From the NCBI GenBank assembly GCA_965249835.1, contig CBDFMY010000003.1:1178001-1242000 (forward strand): a stretch of 64,000 nucleotides of DNA, read 5' to 3'. This document shows positions 43,137 to 51,130 of this stretch, in pieces. Every line of letters begins with the position of its first letter. The first letter of the stretch is position 1. Under the pieces are notes generated by a model. It was not told the DNA's origin. It saw only the letters and a program-made list of their open reading frames with translations, and did no database searches. The position numbers and the translations under genes were made by a program. Source of the DNA: JAHRAW01 sp965249835. GTDB taxonomy: Bacteria > Pseudomonadota > Gammaproteobacteria > Arenicellales > Poriferihabitantaceae.

Positions 43137-44327
43137 ATGCAAAAACTCTCCGACCAATACCACCCGCAAACTGTGGCGATTCGTTACGGACATCAACGGA
43201 GTGCCGAGCGCGAGCACAACGAACCGATTTTCACCACCTCGAGTTTTGTTTTCGACGATGCGGCCCAGGCGGCGGCGCTATTCAGCGGCGATGAGCAGGG
43301 AAACGTTTATTCCCGTTTCACCAACCCCACGGTGCGCGGATTCGAAAATCGCCTGGCAGCCATGGAAGGCGGGCGCTTCGGGCTGGCCACCGCGTCCGGC
43401 ATGGCGGCGGTTTCCGGATTGCTACTGGGTTTACTTAAGTCCGGTGATCATGTGGTGGCCTCGGCGGAACTTTTCGGCTCAACCGTGTCCGCATTCACCA
43501 AAGTGTTTAACCGCTTCGGCGTTGATACCACGTTCGTCAACCTCACCGACCTCGCGCAGTGGCGGGCGGCGATTCGACCGGACACTCGTTTGCTATTCCT
43601 CGAATCTCCCTCGAATCCGTTGTGTGAAATCGCCGACATCAAAGCCATCGCCACCATCGCAAAAACCGCCGGCGTGCCCCTTGCGGTAGACAATGCGTTT
43701 TGCACGTCGGTCATGCAACGCCCGTTGGAATTCGGTGCGGACATCGTGGTGCATACCGCCACCAAATATCTTGACGGTCAGGGTCGTTGCATCGGCGGTG
43801 CGCTGGTTACCGATGACGAGAAAATTTATGATGATCTTTTTGCCATGTTGCGTACCACCGGGCCTTGTATGAGTCCGTTCAACGCGTGGGTTTTCAGCAA
43901 GGGTCTGGAAACCCTGTCCCTCAGAATGAAGCAGCATTGCGACCATGCCATGCAACTGGCGAGGCGACTGGAGCGGCATCCGGCAGTGGACAAGGTGTAT
44001 TACCCGGGGCTTGAATCCCATCCCCAGCACCCGTTGGCGAAGCGTCTGTTACCGCATGGGTTCGGCGGCGTGGTGGCATTCGAAGTGCGCGGCGGGCGGG
44101 AACAGGCGTGGCGGGTAATCGACTCCACACGTTTTCTCTCCATCACCGCCAACCTCGGTGATGTCAAGACCACCATCACCCATCCCGCCACCACCACCCA
44201 CGCCAGAATTAGCGACCAGGAACGCGCCCGCGCCGGCATCCGCGACAACTTGATTCGAGTCTCCGTCGGTCTGGAACATATCGATGACATCATCGCCGAT
44301 TTGAAAATCGGGCTGGATAAAATTTAA
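43137..44327 (+). CDS. metZ: O-succinylhomoserine sulfhydrylase
   Basis: From the ATG at 43137 (MQKLSDQYHPQTVAIR) the protein is 396 residues. It is a trans-sulfuration PLP enzyme that makes homocysteine from O-succinylhomoserine and sulfide. The MetZ pattern is clear: TVAIRYGHQRSAEREHNEPIFTTSSFVFD, VYSRFTNPTVRGFENRLAAMEGG, the PLP lysine in VVHTATKYLDGQGRCIGGAL, and GPCMSPFNAWVFSKGLETLSLRM. A SAM-II riboswitch lies in its leader, which fits a methionine-synthesis role. Other family members such as cystathionine gamma-synthase are less likely because of the TATKYLDGQGR and GPCMSPFNAW blocks. Confidence 0.94.
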   Translation: MQKLSDQYHPQTVAIRYGHQRSAEREHNEPIFTTSSFVFDDAAQAAALFSGDEQGNVYSRFTNPTVRGFENRLAAMEGGRFGLATASGMAAVSGLLLGLLKSGDHVVASAELFGSTVSAFTKVFNRFGVDTTFVNLTDLAQWRAAIRPDTRLLFLESPSNPLCEIADIKAIATIAKTAGVPLAVDNAFCTSVMQRPLEFGADIVVHTATKYLDGQGRCIGGALVTDDEKIYDDLFAMLRTTGPCMSPFNAWVFSKGLETLSLRMKQHCDHAMQLARRLERHPAVDKVYYPGLESHPQHPLAKRLLPHGFGGVVAFEVRGGREQAWRVIDSTRFLSITANLGDVKTTITHPATTTHARISDQERARAGIRDNLIRVSVGLEHIDDIIADLKIGLDKI

Positions 44328-44343
44328 TTCGCAACGCACGCGA

Positions 44344-45153
44344 TTATTTTATTTCCAAAAGCAACGGGCAGTGGTCGGAGCCCGGTTGCTCGCTTAAGTA
44401 GCGCGCATCGCTGACCCGTTCCAGGTGTTCTTTGGATAACAAAAAGTAGTCGATGCGCCAGCCGATGTTGCGCTCCCGGGCGCGCGAGATCATGTGCCAC
44501 CACGAATAAACATCGGTGACGCCGGGATTGCGCACGCGCCATACATCAGCCCAGTTGTCTGCGACCAGCCGATCCATCCACGCGCGTTCCTTCGGATGAA
44601 AACCGATCTTGCCGTCGTTGTCTTTTGGCCGCGCAATATCAATTTCGGTGTGCGCGACATTCATATCGCCGCCCACCAGCACGATGCTGCCGCGCTTGCG
44701 CAACACATTCATGTAATCGTGAACTCGATCATAAAACTCAAGTTTCTCGGCCCACGCTTGTTCGCTTTTTCCGCCGTTTGGAAAATAAATAGACAACAAC
44801 TCCCATTGCTGTTGTGCGTTGGCAAGTTGCAAAGTGAAACTCAATTGCGCAAGCCGACCTTCATCTGCGTTCGGCGCATTTGGAATTTCGGTTGTGAATT
44901 TTGCGTCGTTGATTTTTTTCGACACCGAGTTCCGAATCCAAAGCGCGGTTCCGGCATAACCTTTTTTCTCGGCGCTGTGGTAGTGTTGCTGATAATCGTC
45001 GTGTTGCGTTAAAAACGCGCTGAACTGATCGGCCTGCCCTTTGATTTCTTGCAACATTAAAATATCCGGGCGTTCATCGCGCAGCAGATTTTGCAATTCG
45101 CCTTTGCGCTCAATGGCGCGGATTCCGTTGACATTCCAGGTGATGATTTTCAT
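44344..45153 (-). CDS. xthA: Exodeoxyribonuclease III / AP endonuclease
   Basis: From the ATG at 45153 (MKIITWNVNGIRAIERKG) the protein is 269 residues, the normal XthA size; a TTG five codons upstream is an alternative. The metal and catalytic motifs are present: TWNVNGIR, LMLQEIKGQ (Glu), SIYFPNGG, GDMNVAHTEIDIARP, and at the C terminus RIDYFLLSKE and GSDHCPLLLE. It cuts at abasic sites and removes 3' ends during base excision repair. It is convergent with metZ and divergent from the aminotransferase gene. Confidence 0.96.
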   Translation of the reverse strand: MKIITWNVNGIRAIERKGELQNLLRDERPDILMLQEIKGQADQFSAFLTQHDDYQQHYHSAEKKGYAGTALWIRNSVSKKINDAKFTTEIPNAPNADEGRLAQLSFTLQLANAQQQWELLSIYFPNGGKSEQAWAEKLEFYDRVHDYMNVLRKRGSIVLVGGDMNVAHTEIDIARPKDNDGKIGFHPKERAWMDRLVADNWADVWRVRNPGVTDVYSWWHMISRARERNIGWRIDYFLLSKEHLERVSDARYLSEQPGSDHCPLLLEIK

Positions 45154-45272
45154 GGGCGTGGCGGACAAGTGATTAAATAACCTGAGACATTATACCGCCC
45201 GCGAGCGGAGTATTACGACGGGCGCGATAACCGGGGCTGGTATTTGCTGCGGCATCGTCGTAGAGTTATTTC

Positions 45273-46472
45273 GTGACTAATCCCGTGCAAGCAAAAAATC
45301 CAGCCGCCACGATGGCCGATATCGACAGCAAACTGCCCGATGTGGGGACGACTATCTTCGCCGTGATGTCGCAACTTGCCCAGCAACACGATGCGATCAA
45401 TCTCTCTCAGGGATTCCCGGATTTTGAACCGGCTGAGGCGTTGCTCGACCGCGTTACCCATCACCTGAAATCCGGCAAAAACCAATATCCGCCGATGATC
45501 GGGGTGCCCGAACTGCGTCGCGCCATCGCCGAAAAACTGCGTGTCGTCAGCGGCGTAGAAACCGATCCCGACACCGGCGTTACCATTACCAGCGGTGCCA
45601 CCGAAGCGTTGTTCTGCGCTATCCATTCGGTGGTTCGACCGGGCGACGAGGTAATCGTGTTTGACCCGGCTTACGATTCCTACGCGCCGGCGGTGTCGCT
45701 GGCCGGCGGGAAGACCGTGCATCTGGCGTTGACTTTACCCGATTATCGAATCGACTGGAGCGCATTCAAAGCCGCGTTGAATCCGAACACGCGTTTGATC
45801 ATCATCAACTCGCCGCATAATCCCACCGGCACCATTCTCACCGATGATGATCTCGACCAATTGGCAAAAACCATTCACGCGCACGATTGTTATGTGTTGA
45901 GCGATGAAGTGTATGAGCACATTATTTTTGACGGCGAATCTCATGCCAGCGTGCTCGCTCATCCGCAACTCGCCGCGCGCAGTTTTGCCGTGTTTTCCTT
46001 CGGCAAGACCTACCACGCCACCGGCTGGAAAATCGGTTATTGCGTTGCCCCGCAAAAACTGACCGCCGAGTTTCGCAAGGTTCATCAGTTCAACACCTTC
46101 ACCACGGTCACGCCGATGCAGTGGGCGCTGGCGGATTTTATTCGTGAACGACCCGACTACTATGCGCAGTTGTCTTCTTTTTATCAGCAAAAGCGCGACC
46201 GGTTCCAGTCGTTGATGACCGACTCGCGTTTCAATTTGCTGCCGTGCCGGGGCACTTATTTTCAACTGGCGGATTACTCTGCCGTGTTGCCCGATGTGGG
46301 TGACCTCGACGACATGACATTCGCCCGCCACCTCACTACCGAAAACGGCGTGGCGGTGATTCCCTTGTCGGCGTTTTACCAAACACCGCCGGACGCCCGA
46401 ATCATTCGTTTTTGTTTCGCCAAGCAAGACCAAACTCTGGAGCGCGCCGCAGAAATTCTGCGCGCGGTATAA
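45273..46472 (+). CDS. Methionine aminotransferase-like PLP enzyme (YbdL type)
   Basis: A 399-residue class I aminotransferase, close to E. coli YbdL. Shared marks: SKLPDVGTTIFAVMSQLAQQHDAINLSQGFPDFE, NQYPPMIGVPELRRAIAEK, TSGATEALFCAI, FDPAYDSYAPAVSLAGG, NSPHNPTGTIL, the PLP lysine in FSFGKTYHATGWKIGYC, and PCRGTYFQLADYS. YbdL prefers methionine, with 2-oxoacids as acceptors. The start is GTG at 45273; an ATG at 45312 (MADIDSK) would remove the first 13 residues. It lies between metZ and cbs, in line with sulfur amino acid use. Confidence 0.92.
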   Translation: MTNPVQAKNPAATMADIDSKLPDVGTTIFAVMSQLAQQHDAINLSQGFPDFEPAEALLDRVTHHLKSGKNQYPPMIGVPELRRAIAEKLRVVSGVETDPDTGVTITSGATEALFCAIHSVVRPGDEVIVFDPAYDSYAPAVSLAGGKTVHLALTLPDYRIDWSAFKAALNPNTRLIIINSPHNPTGTILTDDDLDQLAKTIHAHDCYVLSDEVYEHIIFDGESHASVLAHPQLAARSFAVFSFGKTYHATGWKIGYCVAPQKLTAEFRKVHQFNTFTTVTPMQWALADFIRERPDYYAQLSSFYQQKRDRFQSLMTDSRFNLLPCRGTYFQLADYSAVLPDVGDLDDMTFARHLTTENGVAVIPLSAFYQTPPDARIIRFCFAKQDQTLERAAEILRAV

Positions 46473-46557
46473 GGTTGCGACCATTGCCGTGGCCGGGCAG
46501 TGCGGATTCTGTCGGCAATTGAAGTATACTGTCGACAAAATTTTTCCTTATTGGTAA

Positions 46558-47949
46558 ATGGTCATGATTTACGACTCTGTCATTGATGCCATCGGCAACA
46601 CGCCCATCGTGCGGCTCAATCGGGTTGCCGAGAATGTTGCGGCGAATGTTTACGCAAAACTTGAATTCACCAACCCCGGTGGCTCGATCAAAGATCGCAT
46701 CGGGTTCTGGATGATTGAAGATGCCGAGAAGCGCGGCACATTAAAACCCGGTGGCACGATTATCGAAGGCACCAGTGGCAACACCGGTGTTGGTTTGGCG
46801 ATGGCCGCGGCGATCAAAGGGTATAAGTGCATGTTCATCCTGCCGGATAAAATGTCGCAAGAGAAAATAAAAAACTTGCGTTCATTCGGTGCGCGCGTGG
46901 TGGTCACGCCGACCGCAGTGGAGCCGGATGACCCGCGCAGTTACTATTCGGTGTCGCGGCGCATGGCGCAAGAGACGCCGAACTCGTTGTATATTGATCA
47001 ATACAACAACCTTTCCAATCGCGAATATCACTACGAGAACACCGGCCCCGAAATTCTGAAACAAATGCCGGACATTGATGTGTTTGTCGCCGGCATCGGC
47101 ACCGGCGGCACCATCACCGGTATCGGAAAATACTTGAAAGAAAACAAGCCCGGCGTGGAAATCGTGGCGGTGGATCCGGTCGGCTCCATCGTCTATGAGG
47201 TGTACAAGACCGGCGAAAACAAAACGCCGGCGGAAGGATATTTGATCGAAGGCATCGGCGAGGATTTTATTCCCGGCAATTACGACTTCAAACAAATCGA
47301 CGATATGGTGCAAGTCGGCGACAAGGAATCGTTTCTGATGACCCGGGAGTTATTGACCAGCGAAGGCATTTACTCCGGCGTCTCCTCCGGTAGCGCGTTC
47401 GTCGGCGCATTGAAATGGATACGACAACAAGGTTCGCGGCTCGACGGCAAAAATGTGCTGGTCATCTTTCCCGACAGCGGCAATCGCTACACTTCAAAAG
47501 TGTATGACGACGACTGGATGCGCGAAGCCGGTTTTCTCGAATCGAAAACCGGCAATGTGGGCGACCTGATGCGCACCCTCGGCAAAAAACCGGGCGATAT
47601 CATCATGACGCACCAGAGCGATAAAATCTCCAGCGTCATTTCGCAGTTGAGCGAAGCCGATGTCAGTCAGTTGCCGGTGCTGGATGAAAACGGATGGATC
47701 AAAGGCATCGTGCGCGAAAGCGTGATCCTGAAATCACTGTTCAACCAGCAAGTGAACATCGACGATCCGGTGGAGAATCTGGTCGATACTTCGGTGGAAT
47801 ATGTGACCGCCGGCGATTCCATCGAGCGGATTTCGAAATTGGTAACCGAGGGCAAGGTGCCTTTGGTAACCAACCCCGACGACGGCGACAGTTTACTCGG
47901 CATCATCACCGATATTGATTTGCTTAACTTTCTTGGTTCGCGGCATTAG
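46558..47949 (+). CDS. cbs: Cystathionine beta-synthase
   Basis: A 463-residue fold-type II PLP enzyme with a C-terminal CBS-domain pair, as in eukaryotic-type cystathionine beta-synthase. The PLP lysine is in FTNPGGSIKDRIGFWMIEDAEKRG; GTSGNTGVGLAMAAAIKGY, YIDQYNNLSNREYHYENTGPEI, GIGTGGTITGIGKYLKE and VSSGSAFVGAL complete the active site. The CBS pair (about 345-460) may sense an adenosyl ligand. It joins homocysteine and serine to cystathionine and so links the MetZ product to cysteine. ATGs at 46558 and 46564 are both possible. Confidence 0.93.
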   Translation: MVMIYDSVIDAIGNTPIVRLNRVAENVAANVYAKLEFTNPGGSIKDRIGFWMIEDAEKRGTLKPGGTIIEGTSGNTGVGLAMAAAIKGYKCMFILPDKMSQEKIKNLRSFGARVVVTPTAVEPDDPRSYYSVSRRMAQETPNSLYIDQYNNLSNREYHYENTGPEILKQMPDIDVFVAGIGTGGTITGIGKYLKENKPGVEIVAVDPVGSIVYEVYKTGENKTPAEGYLIEGIGEDFIPGNYDFKQIDDMVQVGDKESFLMTRELLTSEGIYSGVSSGSAFVGALKWIRQQGSRLDGKNVLVIFPDSGNRYTSKVYDDDWMREAGFLESKTGNVGDLMRTLGKKPGDIIMTHQSDKISSVISQLSEADVSQLPVLDENGWIKGIVRESVILKSLFNQQVNIDDPVENLVDTSVEYVTAGDSIERISKLVTEGKVPLVTNPDDGDSLLGIITDIDLLNFLGSRH

Positions 47950-47998
47950 CGGTTCCGCTTCTGCGGTGCAGGGTTCGCCAATGCGGATGCGTTGACTG

Positions 47999-49795
47999 AT
48001 GGCCGCCCGCTTTCAAATTTTCTCCGATAAAAAAGGTAACTGGGGCCCGGTCAACCGGTTGTTGCCGTATTTGTGGCGTTATCGCTATCGCGTTGCCATT
48101 GGTCTGACGTTTCTGATGCTCGCCCGGGGTGCCAATATTTCGGTTCCGGTCATCTTGAAAAGTATCGTCGATTCCCTTGACGGCTCGACCGCAAAAATAG
48201 TATTGGCGGTGCCGCTGGCGTTGCTGGCGGGATATGGCTTGCTGCGATTTAGTTCGATTTTGTTTAACGAAGTGCGCAATGTGATTTTTTCTCGTGCCAG
48301 CATTCAGATTATTCATCACATCTCCATGGAAGTGTTTCGGCATCTGCACACGCTGTCTCTGGGGTTTCATCTTGACCGCAAAACCGGCGCCTTGTCCAGA
48401 GACATCGAGCGTGGCACCGGCGCGGTCACCAACTTCCTTAGAATGTTCGTGTTCAACATCATTCCGGTTGCGTTTGAATTGACCGCGGTGCTGGTAATTT
48501 TATGGGTGCGCTTTGATGCTGGCTTTGTGCTGATTACCACCGCGATGGTGGCAATTTACAGTCTTTTCACTGTTTGGGTAACCGGTTGGCGCACAAAATT
48601 TCGCGTGCAGATGAACACTGCGGCCTCCTCCGCCAACACTCGCGCGCTCGATTCCCTGCTGAACTACGAGACGATTAAGGTGTTCGGTAATGAATCCATC
48701 GAACTGAATCGCTACGGCGATTCGCTGTTGGGCTGGGTGCGTTCTTCGCTGAAAAGCAACCTGTCCCTGTCCTACCTCAACATCGGGCAAGGGGTAATCA
48801 TCGCTGTGGGTTTGACCTTGTTGATGGTGTTGGCGGCACGCGGAGTGGTGGACGGCAGCATGACGCTGGGGGATTTTGTCATGGTCAATGCGTTTTTGAT
48901 TCAATTGTATATTCCGTTGAATTTCATGGGTTCAATTTACCGCGACATCAATCACTCATTAATCGACATGGAACGAATGTTTGCGTTGCTGGATGAAAAA
49001 CCCGAAGTGGTGGAGTCGCCCACCGCCACCGCCTTGCAATTGAACAAGGGAGAAATTCGTTTTGAAAAGGTAAGTTTTCGCTATCGCGATGACCGTGCCG
49101 TGTTGCGGGACATCGGTTTTTGCGTGCCGGGCGGACAGATGTTCGCGGTGGTCGGTCCATCGGGTTCCGGTAAGTCAACTCTGTCGCGTTTGCTGCTACG
49201 CTTTTACGATCCCGATCACGGCACCATTCGCATTGACGGTCAGGACATCAAGACATTGACCTTGTCGAGTTTGCGTGCGGCAATGGGCGTGGTTCCCCAG
49301 GACACAGTGTTGTTCAACGAAACCATCGGCTACAACATCGCCTACGGTCGCGTTGATGCAACCCAAAAAGAAATCGCTGCGGCGGCGAAAGTCGCCCGTC
49401 TCGACGACTTCATCGAAGAGCATCCCCAGGGCTATGACATTCTCGTCGGCGAGCGCGGCTTGAAATTATCCGGCGGCGAAAAACAACGGGTCGCCATTGC
49501 CCGAACCGCGCTCAAGGGCGCGCCCATTTTAATCTTTGACGAAGCCACTTCTTCGCTTGACAGCCGCTCGGAAAAAGCCATTCAGGAAGCCCTCGACCGG
49601 GTGGCGCAAAACAGCACCAGCATGGTCATCGCCCACCGTCTTTCCACCATCGTCGGCGCCGACCAAATCATCGTGCTGGACAAAGGCGAAATCGTCGAGC
49701 AAGGCACGCACGCCCAGTTATTGGTGCGCAATGAACTGTATGCGCAGATGTGGAAGTTGCAGGAAGAAGCGGCCGAGCACCCGCCACCCGGTTGA
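47999..49795 (+). CDS. Atm1/ABCB7-type ABC exporter (heavy-metal/glutathione type)
   Basis: A 598-residue half-transporter. Six helices (about 25-330) are followed by an ATPase domain with Walker A GPSGSGKST, VPQDTVLFNETIGYNIAYG, signature LSGGEKQRVAIARTAL, Walker B ILIFDEATSSLDSRSE and AHRLSTIVGAD. The sequence LSRDIERGTGAVTNFLRMFVFNIIPVAFELTAVL is typical of the Atm1 family, as is NYETIKVFGNESIEL. Members export glutathione-linked sulfur or metal compounds and help Fe-S assembly or metal resistance. It starts 49 bp after cbs on the same strand, so it may share its transcript. Confidence 0.93.
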   Translation: MAARFQIFSDKKGNWGPVNRLLPYLWRYRYRVAIGLTFLMLARGANISVPVILKSIVDSLDGSTAKIVLAVPLALLAGYGLLRFSSILFNEVRNVIFSRASIQIIHHISMEVFRHLHTLSLGFHLDRKTGALSRDIERGTGAVTNFLRMFVFNIIPVAFELTAVLVILWVRFDAGFVLITTAMVAIYSLFTVWVTGWRTKFRVQMNTAASSANTRALDSLLNYETIKVFGNESIELNRYGDSLLGWVRSSLKSNLSLSYLNIGQGVIIAVGLTLLMVLAARGVVDGSMTLGDFVMVNAFLIQLYIPLNFMGSIYRDINHSLIDMERMFALLDEKPEVVESPTATALQLNKGEIRFEKVSFRYRDDRAVLRDIGFCVPGGQMFAVVGPSGSGKSTLSRLLLRFYDPDHGTIRIDGQDIKTLTLSSLRAAMGVVPQDTVLFNETIGYNIAYGRVDATQKEIAAAAKVARLDDFIEEHPQGYDILVGERGLKLSGGEKQRVAIARTALKGAPILIFDEATSSLDSRSEKAIQEALDRVAQNSTSMVIAHRLSTIVGADQIIVLDKGEIVEQGTHAQLLVRNELYAQMWKLQEEAAEHPPPG

Positions 49796-49800
49796 GCGTC

Positions 49801-50313
49801 GTGGCGGTCGAGTCAAAGATACGTCGCGCACGATCAACCGATGCTCGCACGATAACGACCTGCGTCGTCGCAGCGTATCGGCACTGCATTTCGCGAATCG
49901 GCAAGCCACCGGGCCCGATGCTCGATGACTTCGCCGAAGTGATTCGTGAGCATATCGTATTCGTCGCCGAGGATGCGGGTGATGTCATCGGCGTTATCGT
50001 GCTCATTCAACAAGAATCAAGCATGCTACTGGATAACATCGCGGTTCATCCCGATTATCAGGGCAAGGGTGTTGGACGACGGCTACTTGAATTCGCCGAG
50101 TTGGAGACGAGACGTTTGGGATACACGCAGTTGAACCTTTACACGCATGAGTGTATGACCGAGAACATAGCGATGTATGAACGCAGCGGGTATGTGGAAA
50201 CTGAGCGCAGAACTGAGCACGGATATGAACGTGTTTATATGCAAAAGAGGTTGCGCTTGCCTATTTTCCGCCATGCTTTGTTGCGCTTCGTCGCTCGGTC
50301 GTTCACATACTAA
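49801..50313 (+). CDS. GNAT acetyltransferase with a repeat-derived C terminus
   Basis: Starting from GTG at 49801, 5 bp after the ABC gene's stop, the protein is about 170 residues. The GNAT core is clear: SKIRRARSTDARTI at the start, VFVAEDAGDVIGVIVL, LLDNIAVHPDYQGKGVGRRLLEFAE (acetyl-CoA loop Q-G-x-G-V-G) and NIAMYERSGYVE. From 50251 on the frame enters the first copy of a 127-bp tandem repeat, so the last 20 residues (LRLPIFRHALLRFVARSFTY) are coded by repeat DNA. The natural gene probably ended near YMQKRL. The substrate is unknown. Confidence 0.82.
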   Translation: MAVESKIRRARSTDARTITTCVVAAYRHCISRIGKPPGPMLDDFAEVIREHIVFVAEDAGDVIGVIVLIQQESSMLLDNIAVHPDYQGKGVGRRLLEFAELETRRLGYTQLNLYTHECMTENIAMYERSGYVETERRTEHGYERVYMQKRLRLPIFRHALLRFVARSFTY

Positions 50314-50756
50314 ATGTATTGCTCTCTCCCTCGCTCCTTGCGCGCCTTGCCTGACGAAAAATATACGGTGCGCAATTTTGCGCTTGCCTATTTTCCGCCA
50401 TGCTTTGTTGCGCTTCGTCGCTCGGTCGTTCACATACTAAATGTATTGCTCTCTCCCTCGCTCCTTGCGCGCCTTGCCTGACGAAAAATAGGCAAGCGCA
50501 ATTTTGCGCTTGCCTATTTTCCGCCATGCTTTGTTGCGCTTCGTCGCTCGGCCGTTCACATACTAAATGTATTGCTCTCTCCCTCGCTCCTTGCGCGCCT
50601 TGCCTGACGAAAAATATGCGGTGCGCAATTTTGCGCTTGCCTATTTTCCGCCATGCTTTGTTGCGCTTCGTCGCTCGGTCGTTCACATACTAAATGTATT
50701 GCTCTCTCCCTCGCTCCTTGCGCGCCTTGCCTGACGAAAAATATACGGCGCGCAAT
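50251..50756. repeat. Four tandem copies of a 127-bp repeat
   Basis: Copies start at 50251, 50378, 50504 and 50631, each with TTGCGCTTGCCTATTTTCCG, a middle CACATACTAAATGTATTGC and an end CTTGCCTGACGAAAAAT. Copies differ by a few bases (for example TATACGG, AGGCAAG, TATGCGG before the joint) and one copy is 1 bp shorter. Both strands have open frames through it (SLGRSHTKCIALSLAPCAPC and its reverse), but these repeat with the unit and are not genes. It looks like an intergenic repeat family element that amplified locally at the end of the acetyltransferase gene. Confidence 0.92.
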
Positions 50757-50814
50757 GTTTGTTCGTAATTAATGAGTCCGGCGTAGTTGCGAATACTGGA
50801 AATATTTTATGAAC

Positions 50815-50860
50815 AAAAAAAACCCTCCGGGGCACCATCGCTGGTGAAATCCCGGAGGGG
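50815..50860 (-). terminator. Strong intrinsic terminator for the TRAP operon
   Basis: On the minus strand CCCTCCGGG (50851-50859 region) pairs with CCCGGAGGG across an inner stem CACCA/TGGTG with loop GCGA, and is followed by eight U (A run 50815-50822 on the plus strand). The stem is GC-rich and near perfect. It lies about 270 bp after the TRAP permease stop and would end that transcript. Confidence 0.8.
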
Positions 50861-51130
50861 GTTAGGGTGTATGCACCCGATTTTCTTAACTAATAAAGCC
50901 TCATTTGTATCTGATCCCGGACAGACATAGCATACAGATTGACTGTGTACTTGAGTCAGACCGCTTATACCGGGACCTGAAGACAGAGGATGAATTCTGT
51001 TATTGCGCTCCCGGAATTTCTACTACCGCGCGAATGTATAGTGAATCGTCGCCTGGATTAAAAGCGTTGATGATTTGCCAATAACTTAATCGACACCGAA
51101 AACCCTGAACGCAGGCGGTATTTATTTTTT
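50861..51130. other. Non-coding stretch after the TRAP permease gene
   Basis: About 270 bp between the terminator and the permease stop. I see no gene with a start signal or family match. It contains short A/T-rich segments only and would be the 3' untranslated part of the minus-strand TRAP transcript. Confidence 0.4.

Noticed and set aside
50177..50693. Repeated small proteins (SLGRSHTKCIALSLAPCAPC and the reverse-strand version)
   Set aside because: The frames exist only because the 127-bp unit lacks stops; they repeat with the DNA and have no start signals.
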